A program made the translations under genes and the position numbers. A stretch of 64,000 nt of DNA from Methylotenera sp. (lineage in GTDB: Bacteria; Pseudomonadota; Gammaproteobacteria; Burkholderiales; Methylophilaceae). The stretch lies in NCBI GenBank assembly GCA_021732365.1, contig JAKFVD010000020.1:83815-147814 (forward strand), written 5' to 3'. Below are positions 47,131-55,548 of the stretch, piece by piece (position 1 is the first letter of the stretch; the number at the start of each line of letters is the position of its first letter). The notes beneath the pieces are model-generated. The model did not search any database, was not told the DNA's origin, and was given only the letters and a program-made list of their open reading frames with translations.

Positions 47131-47997
47131 TTAGTCAACTTTAGATGGTAGGGGTGAGGTATGGTAAAAAATAGTGCCAGCCTTGATAGACTTCTTGACT
47201 TGTGAAGTATCAGAAGATACGTTCCAACTCTCTAATAAGCGCCATATGGCAGCATCTACCTCTTTCCAATGCTTTAAGCTCTTGAGATGTATGCGCCATT
47301 CAACTTGTATACCGCCATAAATTGGTTCCCAAGATCTTACCCACATTGTATTTTCATCCATAGGTGTGAAAAGGTATCCAAAAACGTGATCGTTGCTAGA
47401 TCTCCCAAAACACTTCAAACCTAAATTATCATTTCCAGAGTAGCATTCGAGTCCGTAAGTATCTGAGAATGTTTTATCATAGTGGTGTTTATTAGATTTC
47501 GGAAATCCTTCATATGCTTCTTTACTTGTAAAGTTTTTTCCATTAGCCAGGCCCTGCAGCAGCACTTTTACTTGGTTAACATCATCCAGCACTTTGGGGG
47601 AGTAAAAACCTTCATCTGTTGCCTTGCCCTTTACCCCGTTCAACATCAAGCTAAACTCTAAAGGGTGCTGAGATTTTACTGCGTGTAACTTTGAGTTATA
47701 TTCTTTTAAAAAAGCATCCAGTTCTGCTTGAGTCATTTTAGGAAAACGCTCTGGCACATAATTGACAGGAAACTGACCTATATATCGCTCATATTCTGGC
47801 TCGAATTTTGCCTCACATTTATCGCAACCTAAATTGGGTATATGCTCCCGTCTCTGCCCCAGTTTTGTTTTTATAATAAGCTCTGGCCTGTCCATCCAAG
47901 TGACGATGTCGCCTTCTTTAGGAATTTCTCTTTGCACACAACCCCCCATGAATACCGTGGCTATTATTAAGCTTAATGCTTTAAGTTGCTTTATCAT
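47131..47997 (-). CDS. Lipoprotein encoded inside the RTX secretion operon
   Basis: 288 residues. MIKQLKALSLIIATVFMGGC is a lipoprotein signal with lipobox MGGC (Cys20). After it come a CDKCEAKF cysteine pair (~58-61), an acidic helical segment (KMTQAELDAFLKEYNSKLHA) and a C-terminal part with two further Cys (LECYSGNDNLGLKCFG). I do not recognise the family, though the C-terminal segment has the look of small lipoprotein immunity-like proteins. It lies between the ABC exporter and the RTX gene (23 bases upstream of it), so a role in protecting against, folding or surface-retaining the RTX protein is plausible but inferred. Confidence 0.7.
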   Translation of the reverse strand: MIKQLKALSLIIATVFMGGCVQREIPKEGDIVTWMDRPELIIKTKLGQRREHIPNLGCDKCEAKFEPEYERYIGQFPVNYVPERFPKMTQAELDAFLKEYNSKLHAVKSQHPLEFSLMLNGVKGKATDEGFYSPKVLDDVNQVKVLLQGLANGKNFTSKEAYEGFPKSNKHHYDKTFSDTYGLECYSGNDNLGLKCFGRSSNDHVFGYLFTPMDENTMWVRSWEPIYGGIQVEWRIHLKSLKHWKEVDAAIWRLLESWNVSSDTSQVKKSIKAGTIFYHTSPLPSKVD

Positions 47998-48071
47998 TTG
48001 TCTTTAGCCCTGTTGCCAATAAAAAATGGCAATTTTGATTGCTGAGCTCTCATGTTTAATTCTCATATGGC

Positions 48072-50360
48072 TCATGTTTCCACCTTCTCTAAATTGCTAA
48101 TTTGCACATTGACTTGTGTCATCGTTGTTTGTTGTTGTTCATTTGGTTTTACGTTATTTTCTTTCCCCAATATCACCGCCTCATCCACCTGCAGCCCCTT
48201 TGGCAATTGATGCGTAATAAACAGAATAGTGACCTTACCTTTAAGCTTATTCACCGTCTGTGCAAAGTGTTCTGCGGTTTGTTGGTCCAGATTGGAGACA
48301 GCTTCATCAAAGATAAGTACTTTAGGTTGCTTAAGCAAAGCTCTGGCAATGGCAATACGCTGCTTCTGTCCACCACTTAAACCTGTACCGTGTTCACCAA
48401 CTGTGGTTTGGTAGCCTTGCGGAAGCTTCTCAATGGTTTGGTGGATTTCGGCCAGTTGACAGGCTTGTATGATTTGCTCAAAGCTGGCGTGTGGATTGGC
48501 TAAGATAAGATTGTCGTAAATAGTGCCTGAGAAAATGACAGTTTCTTGTGGCACTACACCAAAGTGGTTTCTTAGTTCATTCGCAGCTAGATAACGAATA
48601 TCTTGACCATTGAGTTTGATGTTGCCTTGTTGTGGTTGATAGAAACCCAGTAATAATTTAGCTAGTGTACTTTTGCCACAACCACTGGGGCCCATTACCA
48701 ATACGCAATGCCCTGCTTGAATATTGAAGCTGAGGTTTTGATAAAGCCAAGGTAAGTCATCTGCGTATTTAAAACCGAGACTATCTACTGTAATGTTAGT
48801 CGCTTGATTGACATTAGCCCTAGTGGGAATCAATGTCATTGGTTCTGCTGGTGCATTCATCACATCACCCAGTCGTTTCACTGCGATATCGGCTTGTTGG
48901 AACTCTTGCCATAAACCGACCAAGCGTAATACAGGCCCAGATAATCGGCCTGAGAACATCTGGAATGCGACTAACATACCAATGGTGAAGTTAGTGTTAT
49001 GCATCACCAGCCAGGCACCCACACAAAGGATTGCCAATGTTTGTAATTGGTCTAGTGTATTGGCAGCGGTATTGTAAGTAATGGATAGCTTACGACTATC
49101 AAAACTGGCGGTGAGATACGTACTTAAGTAGTTGCCAAAGGTCTGTTTAAGTTGTGGCTCCATTTGCAGGGATTTCACCGTTTCCATGCCTGATACATAT
49201 TCAGTCAAGAAAGCTTGATTACGCGCACCTAGCATAAACTGGTGATTGAGTTTCGCACGAATGATGGGGGTTACAAAGAAGCTTAGAATGGTAATCAGCG
49301 CCAGACATGCTACCGCAATCAAAGTGAGCTGCCAGCTATACCAGAACATAATCGCCAGAAATACGATTAGGAATGGAAAGTCGAGCAGCAATGTAACTAA
49401 GCCACCAGCCAGAAACTCCCGAATAGTTTCTACACCATGCACACGGGCGATGATGACACCTGTGGGCCTATTATCGTAATAGCGTACGGGCAAATCTAAT
49501 AAATGACTGAATACTTTATGCCCTAGTGTGGCATCAATACGGTTGCCCGTATGTAATACCAAATATTGTCTTACCCAGCCCATGGCAGAACTAAAGATGA
49601 GGAATATTAATAAAGCCAAACCAATCACTATTAACGTACTGGTGGTGTGATGCACCACCACTTTATCAATGACGATTTGAGTGCAAATAGGCACTGCTAA
49701 GCCGACTAGCTGAATAGCCAGTGATGCGGTTAATACCTCTGACCAGATCTTTTTATATTTTAGGAGTTCTGGGATAAACCATTTAAAGCCGAATTCTTTT
49801 GGTGGGTTGATTTGATTGGGATTCGCTTGATTTGCATTGCCAGTGCCTGCCACACCAATAGTCTCTTCATCGTCAGCTACTTGTTCTGCGGCTTTGCGCA
49901 CCATTAAAAAATCGCCGGTTAGGCGATCTTCAATATCTTTAATAGCTGAGGTTTGCGGTTGGGCTTGATTTGGCTCGATTAATAGTACACGGTCTTTATC
50001 TAAGCTGAGTATGAGTGCTAAATGATGTGGATCTACAAGTCCTTCTTGCTCTATGGATTGTTGATCTGGGACTGAATCTGATTTAGTAGAAGCTAATTCT
50101 GATTGAGGCGTTTCTTTAGATTTAGTTTTTAATACTGCCAAACAAGGCAATGATGCAGCATTTAAACTCGAAAGCTTATTGGTTTTAATTGAAGTATCAA
50201 AACCAAAACTCTGTAAAGCCTGCTCTAATTGTGTGCTTGTATAAGGTGGTGGGTATTGCTTAACTAATAACTCTGCAGAAAAGGGAATGCGGTTAAGCTG
50301 ACAAAACGCGCTTAACGCCCAGACGAAGTCGTCCTGAATGAGTGGGTATTGAGTAGCCAC
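48072..50360 (-). CDS. Type I secretion ABC exporter with C39-like domain
   Basis: 762 residues from a GTG at 50360 with ribosome site GGGAG. An N-terminal C39-peptidase-like domain (~1-145) lacks the catalytic Cys, as in RTX exporters (HlyB type) where it only binds the substrate. A six-helix membrane domain (~205-480) follows, then the ATPase: Walker A GPSGCGKST, signature LSGGQKQRIAIARAL, Walker B VLIFDEAVSNLD. It should export the 3,289-residue RTX protein with the HlyD and TolC-like products. First gene of the operon. Confidence 0.93.
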   Translation of the reverse strand: MATQYPLIQDDFVWALSAFCQLNRIPFSAELLVKQYPPPYTSTQLEQALQSFGFDTSIKTNKLSSLNAASLPCLAVLKTKSKETPQSELASTKSDSVPDQQSIEQEGLVDPHHLALILSLDKDRVLLIEPNQAQPQTSAIKDIEDRLTGDFLMVRKAAEQVADDEETIGVAGTGNANQANPNQINPPKEFGFKWFIPELLKYKKIWSEVLTASLAIQLVGLAVPICTQIVIDKVVVHHTTSTLIVIGLALLIFLIFSSAMGWVRQYLVLHTGNRIDATLGHKVFSHLLDLPVRYYDNRPTGVIIARVHGVETIREFLAGGLVTLLLDFPFLIVFLAIMFWYSWQLTLIAVACLALITILSFFVTPIIRAKLNHQFMLGARNQAFLTEYVSGMETVKSLQMEPQLKQTFGNYLSTYLTASFDSRKLSITYNTAANTLDQLQTLAILCVGAWLVMHNTNFTIGMLVAFQMFSGRLSGPVLRLVGLWQEFQQADIAVKRLGDVMNAPAEPMTLIPTRANVNQATNITVDSLGFKYADDLPWLYQNLSFNIQAGHCVLVMGPSGCGKSTLAKLLLGFYQPQQGNIKLNGQDIRYLAANELRNHFGVVPQETVIFSGTIYDNLILANPHASFEQIIQACQLAEIHQTIEKLPQGYQTTVGEHGTGLSGGQKQRIAIARALLKQPKVLIFDEAVSNLDQQTAEHFAQTVNKLKGKVTILFITHQLPKGLQVDEAVILGKENNVKPNEQQQTTMTQVNVQISNLEKVET

Positions 50361-50663
50361 CGATGAAACTCCCTATTATTGTTTTTATTACAAATTTTTA
50401 TTAATTTTTTGGGGAGAAGTCAAATGAGTTAGTGCTTCTCTATTTTCATTTTGAAACTTACATCGCACACTAATCTATAATTTTTTAAGTTGCAAGAAAT
50501 ATTTTAAAGGTCAAAATTTAGATGAGAGAAATAGTGGTTATATACAGCCACTCTAAGCAATTAACAACAGCTTTTAACAAGTCTTTCAATAATCCGCAGA
50601 GTACTCTTGATACGACTCAATTGGTTTGTTTAAGGTGTAGGGTTGAATAATGCACAATGACAA
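50361..50663. other. ~300-bp region between the tns module and the secretion operon
   Basis: AT-rich with no supported ORF. It contains a small hairpin AGTGG...CCACT near 50533-50552 that might end the tns transcript, and it should hold the promoter of the secretion operon. Confidence 0.45.
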
Positions 50664-51305
50664 CTATTTGCTTCCCAATTTCAAAGATTCAGCCCCCCAT
50701 TGCTCTTTCGAGTAAACATAACCTGGAAATTCGCTATCTAAGCTAGTTTCACGCTTAAGCAGCCTTTTAACTAAATGGGCTAATTGCACCAGATCTTCAA
50801 CGTCCCGCACTTCAATTGGCACACAAATATCCACGAGGTAACCGCATGCTAGCCACCCAGTTGTTATAGACGGTTTAGCTTGATACATGCCCGAGTGTGG
50901 TATTTCCTGTAAGGCCTGCGTGTAAGCTGTAGATAATTTGCCAAACGCTTCAGAAAATTTATTCACCGTGTAACTCTTAATTACCTTTCTGGATTGGCCT
51001 GCTTTCACATAGTTTGGCGTAGCGTCGTTAAACAAGTCATCCATATTTACGTCTAGGTGAGCAATGCTTTTACGCGCTTCCGACTTGATATGATCTTGAT
51101 AAGCGTGTCGCGGATGATTCCATGTCAATATGACGCGGTAATCATTCAAGATAAAGTCTACATCGTCCCACCATGACAAGGTTGATGCGTTTTCTGCATC
51201 GTATTGATGATAATAGATTAAACCTCGAATGAAGTTTGAGTTGCGTTTGTTACGGTGGTACAACTTTGCTGATTTTTTCAAATTTTCTTGATAGCGGTTT
51301 TTCAT
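50664..51305 (-). CDS. Unknown protein at the end of the tns operon
   Basis: 213 residues from ATG 51305, which has GAGG 8 bases upstream; the open frame starts at a TTG at 51341. No family recognised. It has a basic N-terminus (NRYQENLKKSAKLYHRNKRN), an aromatic core (STLSWWDDVDFILNDYRVIL), and a conserved-looking GWLACGYLVDICVPIE. It is the last gene after the second tniQ, the position taken by tnsE in Tn7, but I see no TnsE features. It may be a transposition accessory factor or the first cargo gene. Confidence 0.6.
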   Translation of the reverse strand: MKNRYQENLKKSAKLYHRNKRNSNFIRGLIYYHQYDAENASTLSWWDDVDFILNDYRVILTWNHPRHAYQDHIKSEARKSIAHLDVNMDDLFNDATPNYVKAGQSRKVIKSYTVNKFSEAFGKLSTAYTQALQEIPHSGMYQAKPSITTGWLACGYLVDICVPIEVRDVEDLVQLAHLVKRLLKRETSLDSEFPGYVYSKEQWGAESLKLGSK

Positions 51306-51419
51306 AGCAACATCCTCATGTTTGTTCTTTAGTTTAAACAATCTGGTTTAACTGGCTATAGCTTTTTCCTTGCGGCACCACATTTTGATCATCTCCATGA
51401 CAGTGCAAGTTTGATTTGC

Positions 51420-53270
51420 TTACGTGGATACTTTAACTTGACTCTCATAATTAACCTTTCTGGGTGTAATGTGTTTTCTAAGGTAAAAATACTGACGACT
51501 GCCATCAATCAGCGGACCAGTGACTGGCTTAACTTTCAAGGTTTTAAGTAAAGCAGATGATGAGGTTTGTTGTTGCTCCGCTATTACGGATAAAGCAACA
51601 TACTTGTGATTAAATGCAGCGATTGCTTCTTTTGTTATTTGCTTACCTGCCTGTTTGGTTTGAATGCTTTGTATCAATCCAACTTTTACTAAGTGGTAGG
51701 CGACTTGTTGTTTGATCCCCATTAGCTTGGCTGCTTCGTCAATCGACACAGCATTTAAGCTCTTGCGTAATGCCCATAGCCATTCTTTAGCTGCTGCTTT
51801 ATCCAGCTTTACACTCCCTATCACAACAGAGTGATTACTTACATCAAAGGCACTTAACTCGCCTGAGATTAAGGCTTTGATTAAATGCACCATTTCCCCT
51901 TCTCGCAAGCGCCAATATTTCACAATCCCTGAAAATGAAATCAAGTCTTTATCTTGGTTTGGAATACACTTTAAACATAGGTGTTGTAACTGTTGTCTAG
52001 GGATTATCCAGTTAGCCATGTTGGCATGCTTGAGTATAGCCAATGGGTGTATGATTTTTGCGGTGATAAACTCACGCACCAATCGTTCAGACACAGCCAA
52101 ATATTGAGCGGTTGTTTGCAGATTTAACAAGTCTTTTGCTAGCGCTTCTAAATGTGGTAAATCAGCTTGATGAAACGAGCTGACTTGTCGGCCAGAGGGC
52201 AAATTGATGTGGTTTTTATCAATTAAATTGCTTGTCGATAAATGTCTAATCAATGATGGGGCTAAGCCTGTTTGTTTTGCTGCCTGCTTTAAAGTCAATC
52301 GGGGGTGCGCTGTAATGGTAGTCGGTTTAAATGCACGATTTCGTTTGCATACAATACCCCACCAATGTTGATGCAAATAATGTTCGAAGGCATCGCGCAG
52401 AAACTGAAATTTATCATCCCTTAAATGAAAATACAGCACACGATATAGGACCCCAAAGGTTTTCTTGAGACTGGAGGTAGGTATTATGGAAGTTTGAATA
52501 GCCTGTAAGAACAGTTCAAAGTTTTGTGGCCAATTCGTTAATAAATGCGCCACATTATGCATGCATTCTTTTGCCACATCTAAATGGTGTAATCCAGATA
52601 TTTGCCCAGGCCGCTGGGGCAATTTAGCCCCATTAAATTGGCCAAGATAACGAATCAATCTTAACCAGCCATTCGTATCCAGTTGTGGGAAAAGATTGCT
52701 TCGCGTTCCAATGAGATTAGCTACGAGTGCACGCTGTAGCGTCACCATCATTGAACTGGCTGCTTGTGGGGCGGCTTTTTGTAATGCTGCACCGCAATGC
52801 ATGCATACAGACACATTAGAGCACTGCCACGACTGGTCTTTTTTGCACTGCTCACAGCACTCAATAAGGTAGCAAGCATGGTTGATGCATATACAACTTA
52901 TTTTTAGTCCCCATACGCCTCTAAAATAAGCCTCCCCTTGTATGCAAAGTGGACACCATCGCCGATACAAATGATTAAACTCTACTGCAGCGATTCCCCT
53001 AAGTGTAGAAGTTACTTGCCAGCTTTGTGGGAGAGGGCCAAACAAATATTGCATTACTTGATCACTGACGCCGATGGATTTAAAGAATGAGTCCCAATCT
53101 ATAAAATTTTGGTCACCTCTGTACAAATCGCCAAGTGCTTGTAAAGATGCTAAGCAATTACGCTCTGCTACCCTGCTTAGATATCCTATAGCAGACTCAT
53201 TTAAAATCGGCCTTGGTCGAATAAGTAAGTCCAGCCGATTTTCCTGATGTTTTATTAGAACATTAGACAA
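51420..53270 (-). CDS. tniQ: TniQ/TnsD-family target selector, long form
   Basis: 616 residues. An N-terminal TniQ domain with paired zinc fingers: RRWCPLCIQGEAYFRGVWGL, CICINHACYLIECCEQCKKD and SVCMHCG (about 112-165). The C-terminal half carries several helix-turn-helix-like segments (ITAHPRLTLKQAAKQTGLAP ~320, TAQYLAVSERLVREFI ~395, SIDEAAKLMGIKQQVAYHLV ~500). That layout matches TnsD, which reads a specific att gene. It is the likely factor that recognises the gyrB 3' end (inference). It overlaps the shorter tniQ by 16 bases. Confidence 0.88.
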   Translation of the reverse strand: MSNVLIKHQENRLDLLIRPRPILNESAIGYLSRVAERNCLASLQALGDLYRGDQNFIDWDSFFKSIGVSDQVMQYLFGPLPQSWQVTSTLRGIAAVEFNHLYRRWCPLCIQGEAYFRGVWGLKISCICINHACYLIECCEQCKKDQSWQCSNVSVCMHCGAALQKAAPQAASSMMVTLQRALVANLIGTRSNLFPQLDTNGWLRLIRYLGQFNGAKLPQRPGQISGLHHLDVAKECMHNVAHLLTNWPQNFELFLQAIQTSIIPTSSLKKTFGVLYRVLYFHLRDDKFQFLRDAFEHYLHQHWWGIVCKRNRAFKPTTITAHPRLTLKQAAKQTGLAPSLIRHLSTSNLIDKNHINLPSGRQVSSFHQADLPHLEALAKDLLNLQTTAQYLAVSERLVREFITAKIIHPLAILKHANMANWIIPRQQLQHLCLKCIPNQDKDLISFSGIVKYWRLREGEMVHLIKALISGELSAFDVSNHSVVIGSVKLDKAAAKEWLWALRKSLNAVSIDEAAKLMGIKQQVAYHLVKVGLIQSIQTKQAGKQITKEAIAAFNHKYVALSVIAEQQQTSSSALLKTLKVKPVTGPLIDGSRQYFYLRKHITPRKVNYESQVKVST

Positions 53271-54604
53271 TACATTTCTTCCTTGGCTGATTGATCAGTT
53301 ATGTTTAACAAATCATGAAAAACTAACAGGTCATAGGGATGTAAATTTTTTAAGTAACTTCTTAAATTAATCAATATTTTTTCAATGCCACAAGGCCTTT
53401 TTAAAGGATCTGGAAAATCCCATCCTTTAAATAGATTGGCATAAACGAATTCGCTGCCGTCATGTTGGGAGGCCTGAATTAATTGTCTAAAAATAGCTTC
53501 TATTGCCCCTTCAATAGACCCTCTGAAGTGGGTTATTTTAATTTCATCTTTTTTTGGAGATTTTTTGAATGAGGCAGATAAATACATGACTTGCTTCCAC
53601 CATTCATAGAACTGAAGCAATGAAAATGGTTTTGAAATGGCATGACTTGTTGTATTTAAATAGACCGTTAATTTAAGCTCTAATTGATTTAAATATTCTT
53701 TTATAAAGATTTGAAAGATAGGTATCAATTGCCGTGTAAAAGGATTGTCGTACGCAATTAAATAAGTACATTCAATACAAAGAATATTTAAATTATTAAA
53801 CCCATTTAAATGATTTACGAATTGCTGATGTTGATTTGATAATTTTTTAATAATCTTCTTACGATGTTCATGCGTAGGTGTTTTAAGCAAAAACATATAA
53901 TCAGTAAGGCCTAAATCGCTTGGGCGCACTGAATGGACAGTTAATTTTGATGGCTTACGGTTTCCAAATGATTTTATGACTTTCCTGAACTTAGAGGACC
54001 ATATGAGTGCATCAAAAAAATCTTTTAATACGTAATTGCTAGGGGGTTTTTGATCAACACATTCAAAATAAAGTGGGGTTTTTGGAATATCCATAGCATT
54101 TAAAATTATTTTGGAGATCTGAATCTCAAATTCAGATGCAGGATAAATATTGCTATCTTTTAAGTTGTATTTACTTTGCTCACTAAAATACGCTAGCTTA
54201 CAACCATGTAAAGGACAAGCTGTAAACATTGACAAATCCCACAGCGAATAATGACTAGAATTTTCATTCACACAAGTTGGACAAAAACGATGAAGGGCTA
54301 AATACCTATGCGCCAAAGTTATGTGTTTTTTAGAAAGTAAATATTGACTAAAAAAATCATGTTCTTTCAAACTAACTTCTTTGCCAATTAAACAATATAA
54401 TGCTTCTTGTACTGATTGAGACTGTGTTTTAATTGTGGATAGATTAGTTACAATTGACCATACTTCACTTGGTACTTTAAGCCCATTCGCTTCATAAAAT
54501 CGATGTACATATCCGATTAAGCTCTCACCCTCTAACATTTTTGGGCGAACTAAATAATGATCAAACGAAATTGGTTTTGAATTAATAAAGGTGTTGTCGG
54601 CCAT
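53255..54604 (-). CDS. tniQ: TniQ-family transposition protein, short form
   Basis: 449 residues from ATG 54604, which sits 1 base after the tnsC stop behind AAGGGG; the longer frame to 54649 would run into tnsC. The TniQ core is FDHYLVRPKMLEGESLIGYV, followed by zinc-finger motifs FCPTCVNENSSHYSLWDLSM and FTACPLHGCKLAYF. The rest is poorly conserved and Lys/Phe-rich. It could bridge TnsC and the long TniQ, or direct a second target pathway. Confidence 0.88.
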   Translation of the reverse strand: MADNTFINSKPISFDHYLVRPKMLEGESLIGYVHRFYEANGLKVPSEVWSIVTNLSTIKTQSQSVQEALYCLIGKEVSLKEHDFFSQYLLSKKHITLAHRYLALHRFCPTCVNENSSHYSLWDLSMFTACPLHGCKLAYFSEQSKYNLKDSNIYPASEFEIQISKIILNAMDIPKTPLYFECVDQKPPSNYVLKDFFDALIWSSKFRKVIKSFGNRKPSKLTVHSVRPSDLGLTDYMFLLKTPTHEHRKKIIKKLSNQHQQFVNHLNGFNNLNILCIECTYLIAYDNPFTRQLIPIFQIFIKEYLNQLELKLTVYLNTTSHAISKPFSLLQFYEWWKQVMYLSASFKKSPKKDEIKITHFRGSIEGAIEAIFRQLIQASQHDGSEFVYANLFKGWDFPDPLKRPCGIEKILINLRSYLKNLHPYDLLVFHDLLNITDQSAKEEMYCLMF

Positions 54605-54605
54605 G

Positions 54606-55547
54606 CTACACCCCTTGCCCAGCTGCAAAAGGCTCGCCTGCCCTATCAAGTCTGCGGAAACAAAATTTAGGATTGAAAGGATTTAATTCACCTTCTGCCT
54701 CCCACCATATTTCTTGCTTATAAACCGCTTCAAAATCCGCTGGACCAACCTCCGCAAACTCCAATTCCAAAGCATATTTTAGGATGCCAATCATCAACTT
54801 CTTGACATAGGCCACACGGACATCTGTTGCGTAATATAGACGGGTACCAAACTCATCCCAACTGTAATTCCCCAGTACTATATTGATAGCTAACTGTTGC
54901 TTAAAAGATAAAATCAACCGCAAGCATTCTTTACTTAATTCTTCTAGGGGGAGTCGCCCTAATGATAAATAAATCTTTTTAGAGAAACGACGTCTTAATT
55001 GCTCATTTACAATGAGCAAAGATTCCGTTCGTGGCAGACCTAAAAAAACAATGGGAATTTTAAGTGCATCAATGAGCTGCTTAATCCAGTCACTGGCTAA
55101 ATAATGAGAGCGAACTTGACCTCTATCATGGAGGTGCTGGGCTTCATCGAACAGAATCATTTCTATGCCGCACGCTTTCGCAAGTGTGATAAACATACCA
55201 GTTTTGCGCGTTAAGGTCCCTGACTTTGGCGATGGGTGTCCTAAAGCTTCCAGCATTGCCTCCGACAAACTATTCAAGCTAGCAACCGGTGGCACAGCGA
55301 CTGACAAAATGGGAACCACATCACGTTCAGGTAAGGCGTATCGAGGATGGCGTTGCTGAAGGAGATGACAAAGGCTGGTTTTACCACAACCACTTTCCGC
55401 AAGTACCAGCAGGTTTTCAGCAATACCTGTTTGACGATATAAGCTTAAATTGTCCTCAATGGCAGTAAAGGCTTTTTGAAAAGCGTCAAAATAAATGTAA
55501 TTGTCATTAAAGTTCTTAACTATCAGAAAATTCTCTTTAGAATTCAT
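54606..55547 (-). CDS. tnsC: AAA+ transposition regulator TnsC
   Basis: 313 residues. TniB/TnsC-type AAA+ ATPase that links target selection (TniQ) to the transposase. Walker A ESGCGKTSLC (51-60), Walker B EMILFDEAQHLHDRG (Asp134-Glu135), then sensor-1-like PIVFLGLPRTESLL and arginine-finger-region QLRRRFSKKI. All ATPase residues are intact. It follows tnsB by one base. Confidence 0.95.
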   Translation of the reverse strand: MNSKENFLIVKNFNDNYIYFDAFQKAFTAIEDNLSLYRQTGIAENLLVLAESGCGKTSLCHLLQQRHPRYALPERDVVPILSVAVPPVASLNSLSEAMLEALGHPSPKSGTLTRKTGMFITLAKACGIEMILFDEAQHLHDRGQVRSHYLASDWIKQLIDALKIPIVFLGLPRTESLLIVNEQLRRRFSKKIYLSLGRLPLEELSKECLRLILSFKQQLAINIVLGNYSWDEFGTRLYYATDVRVAYVKKLMIGILKYALELEFAEVGPADFEAVYKQEIWWEAEGELNPFNPKFCFRRLDRAGEPFAAGQGV

Positions 55548-55548
55548 C

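Noticed and set aside
48072..48520. C39 bacteriocin-processing exporter
   Set aside because: The exporter N-terminal domain lacks the catalytic Cys, and the adjacent substrate is a giant RTX protein, so a HlyB-type role is more likely. (The domain is encoded at the gene's 5' end near 50360.)
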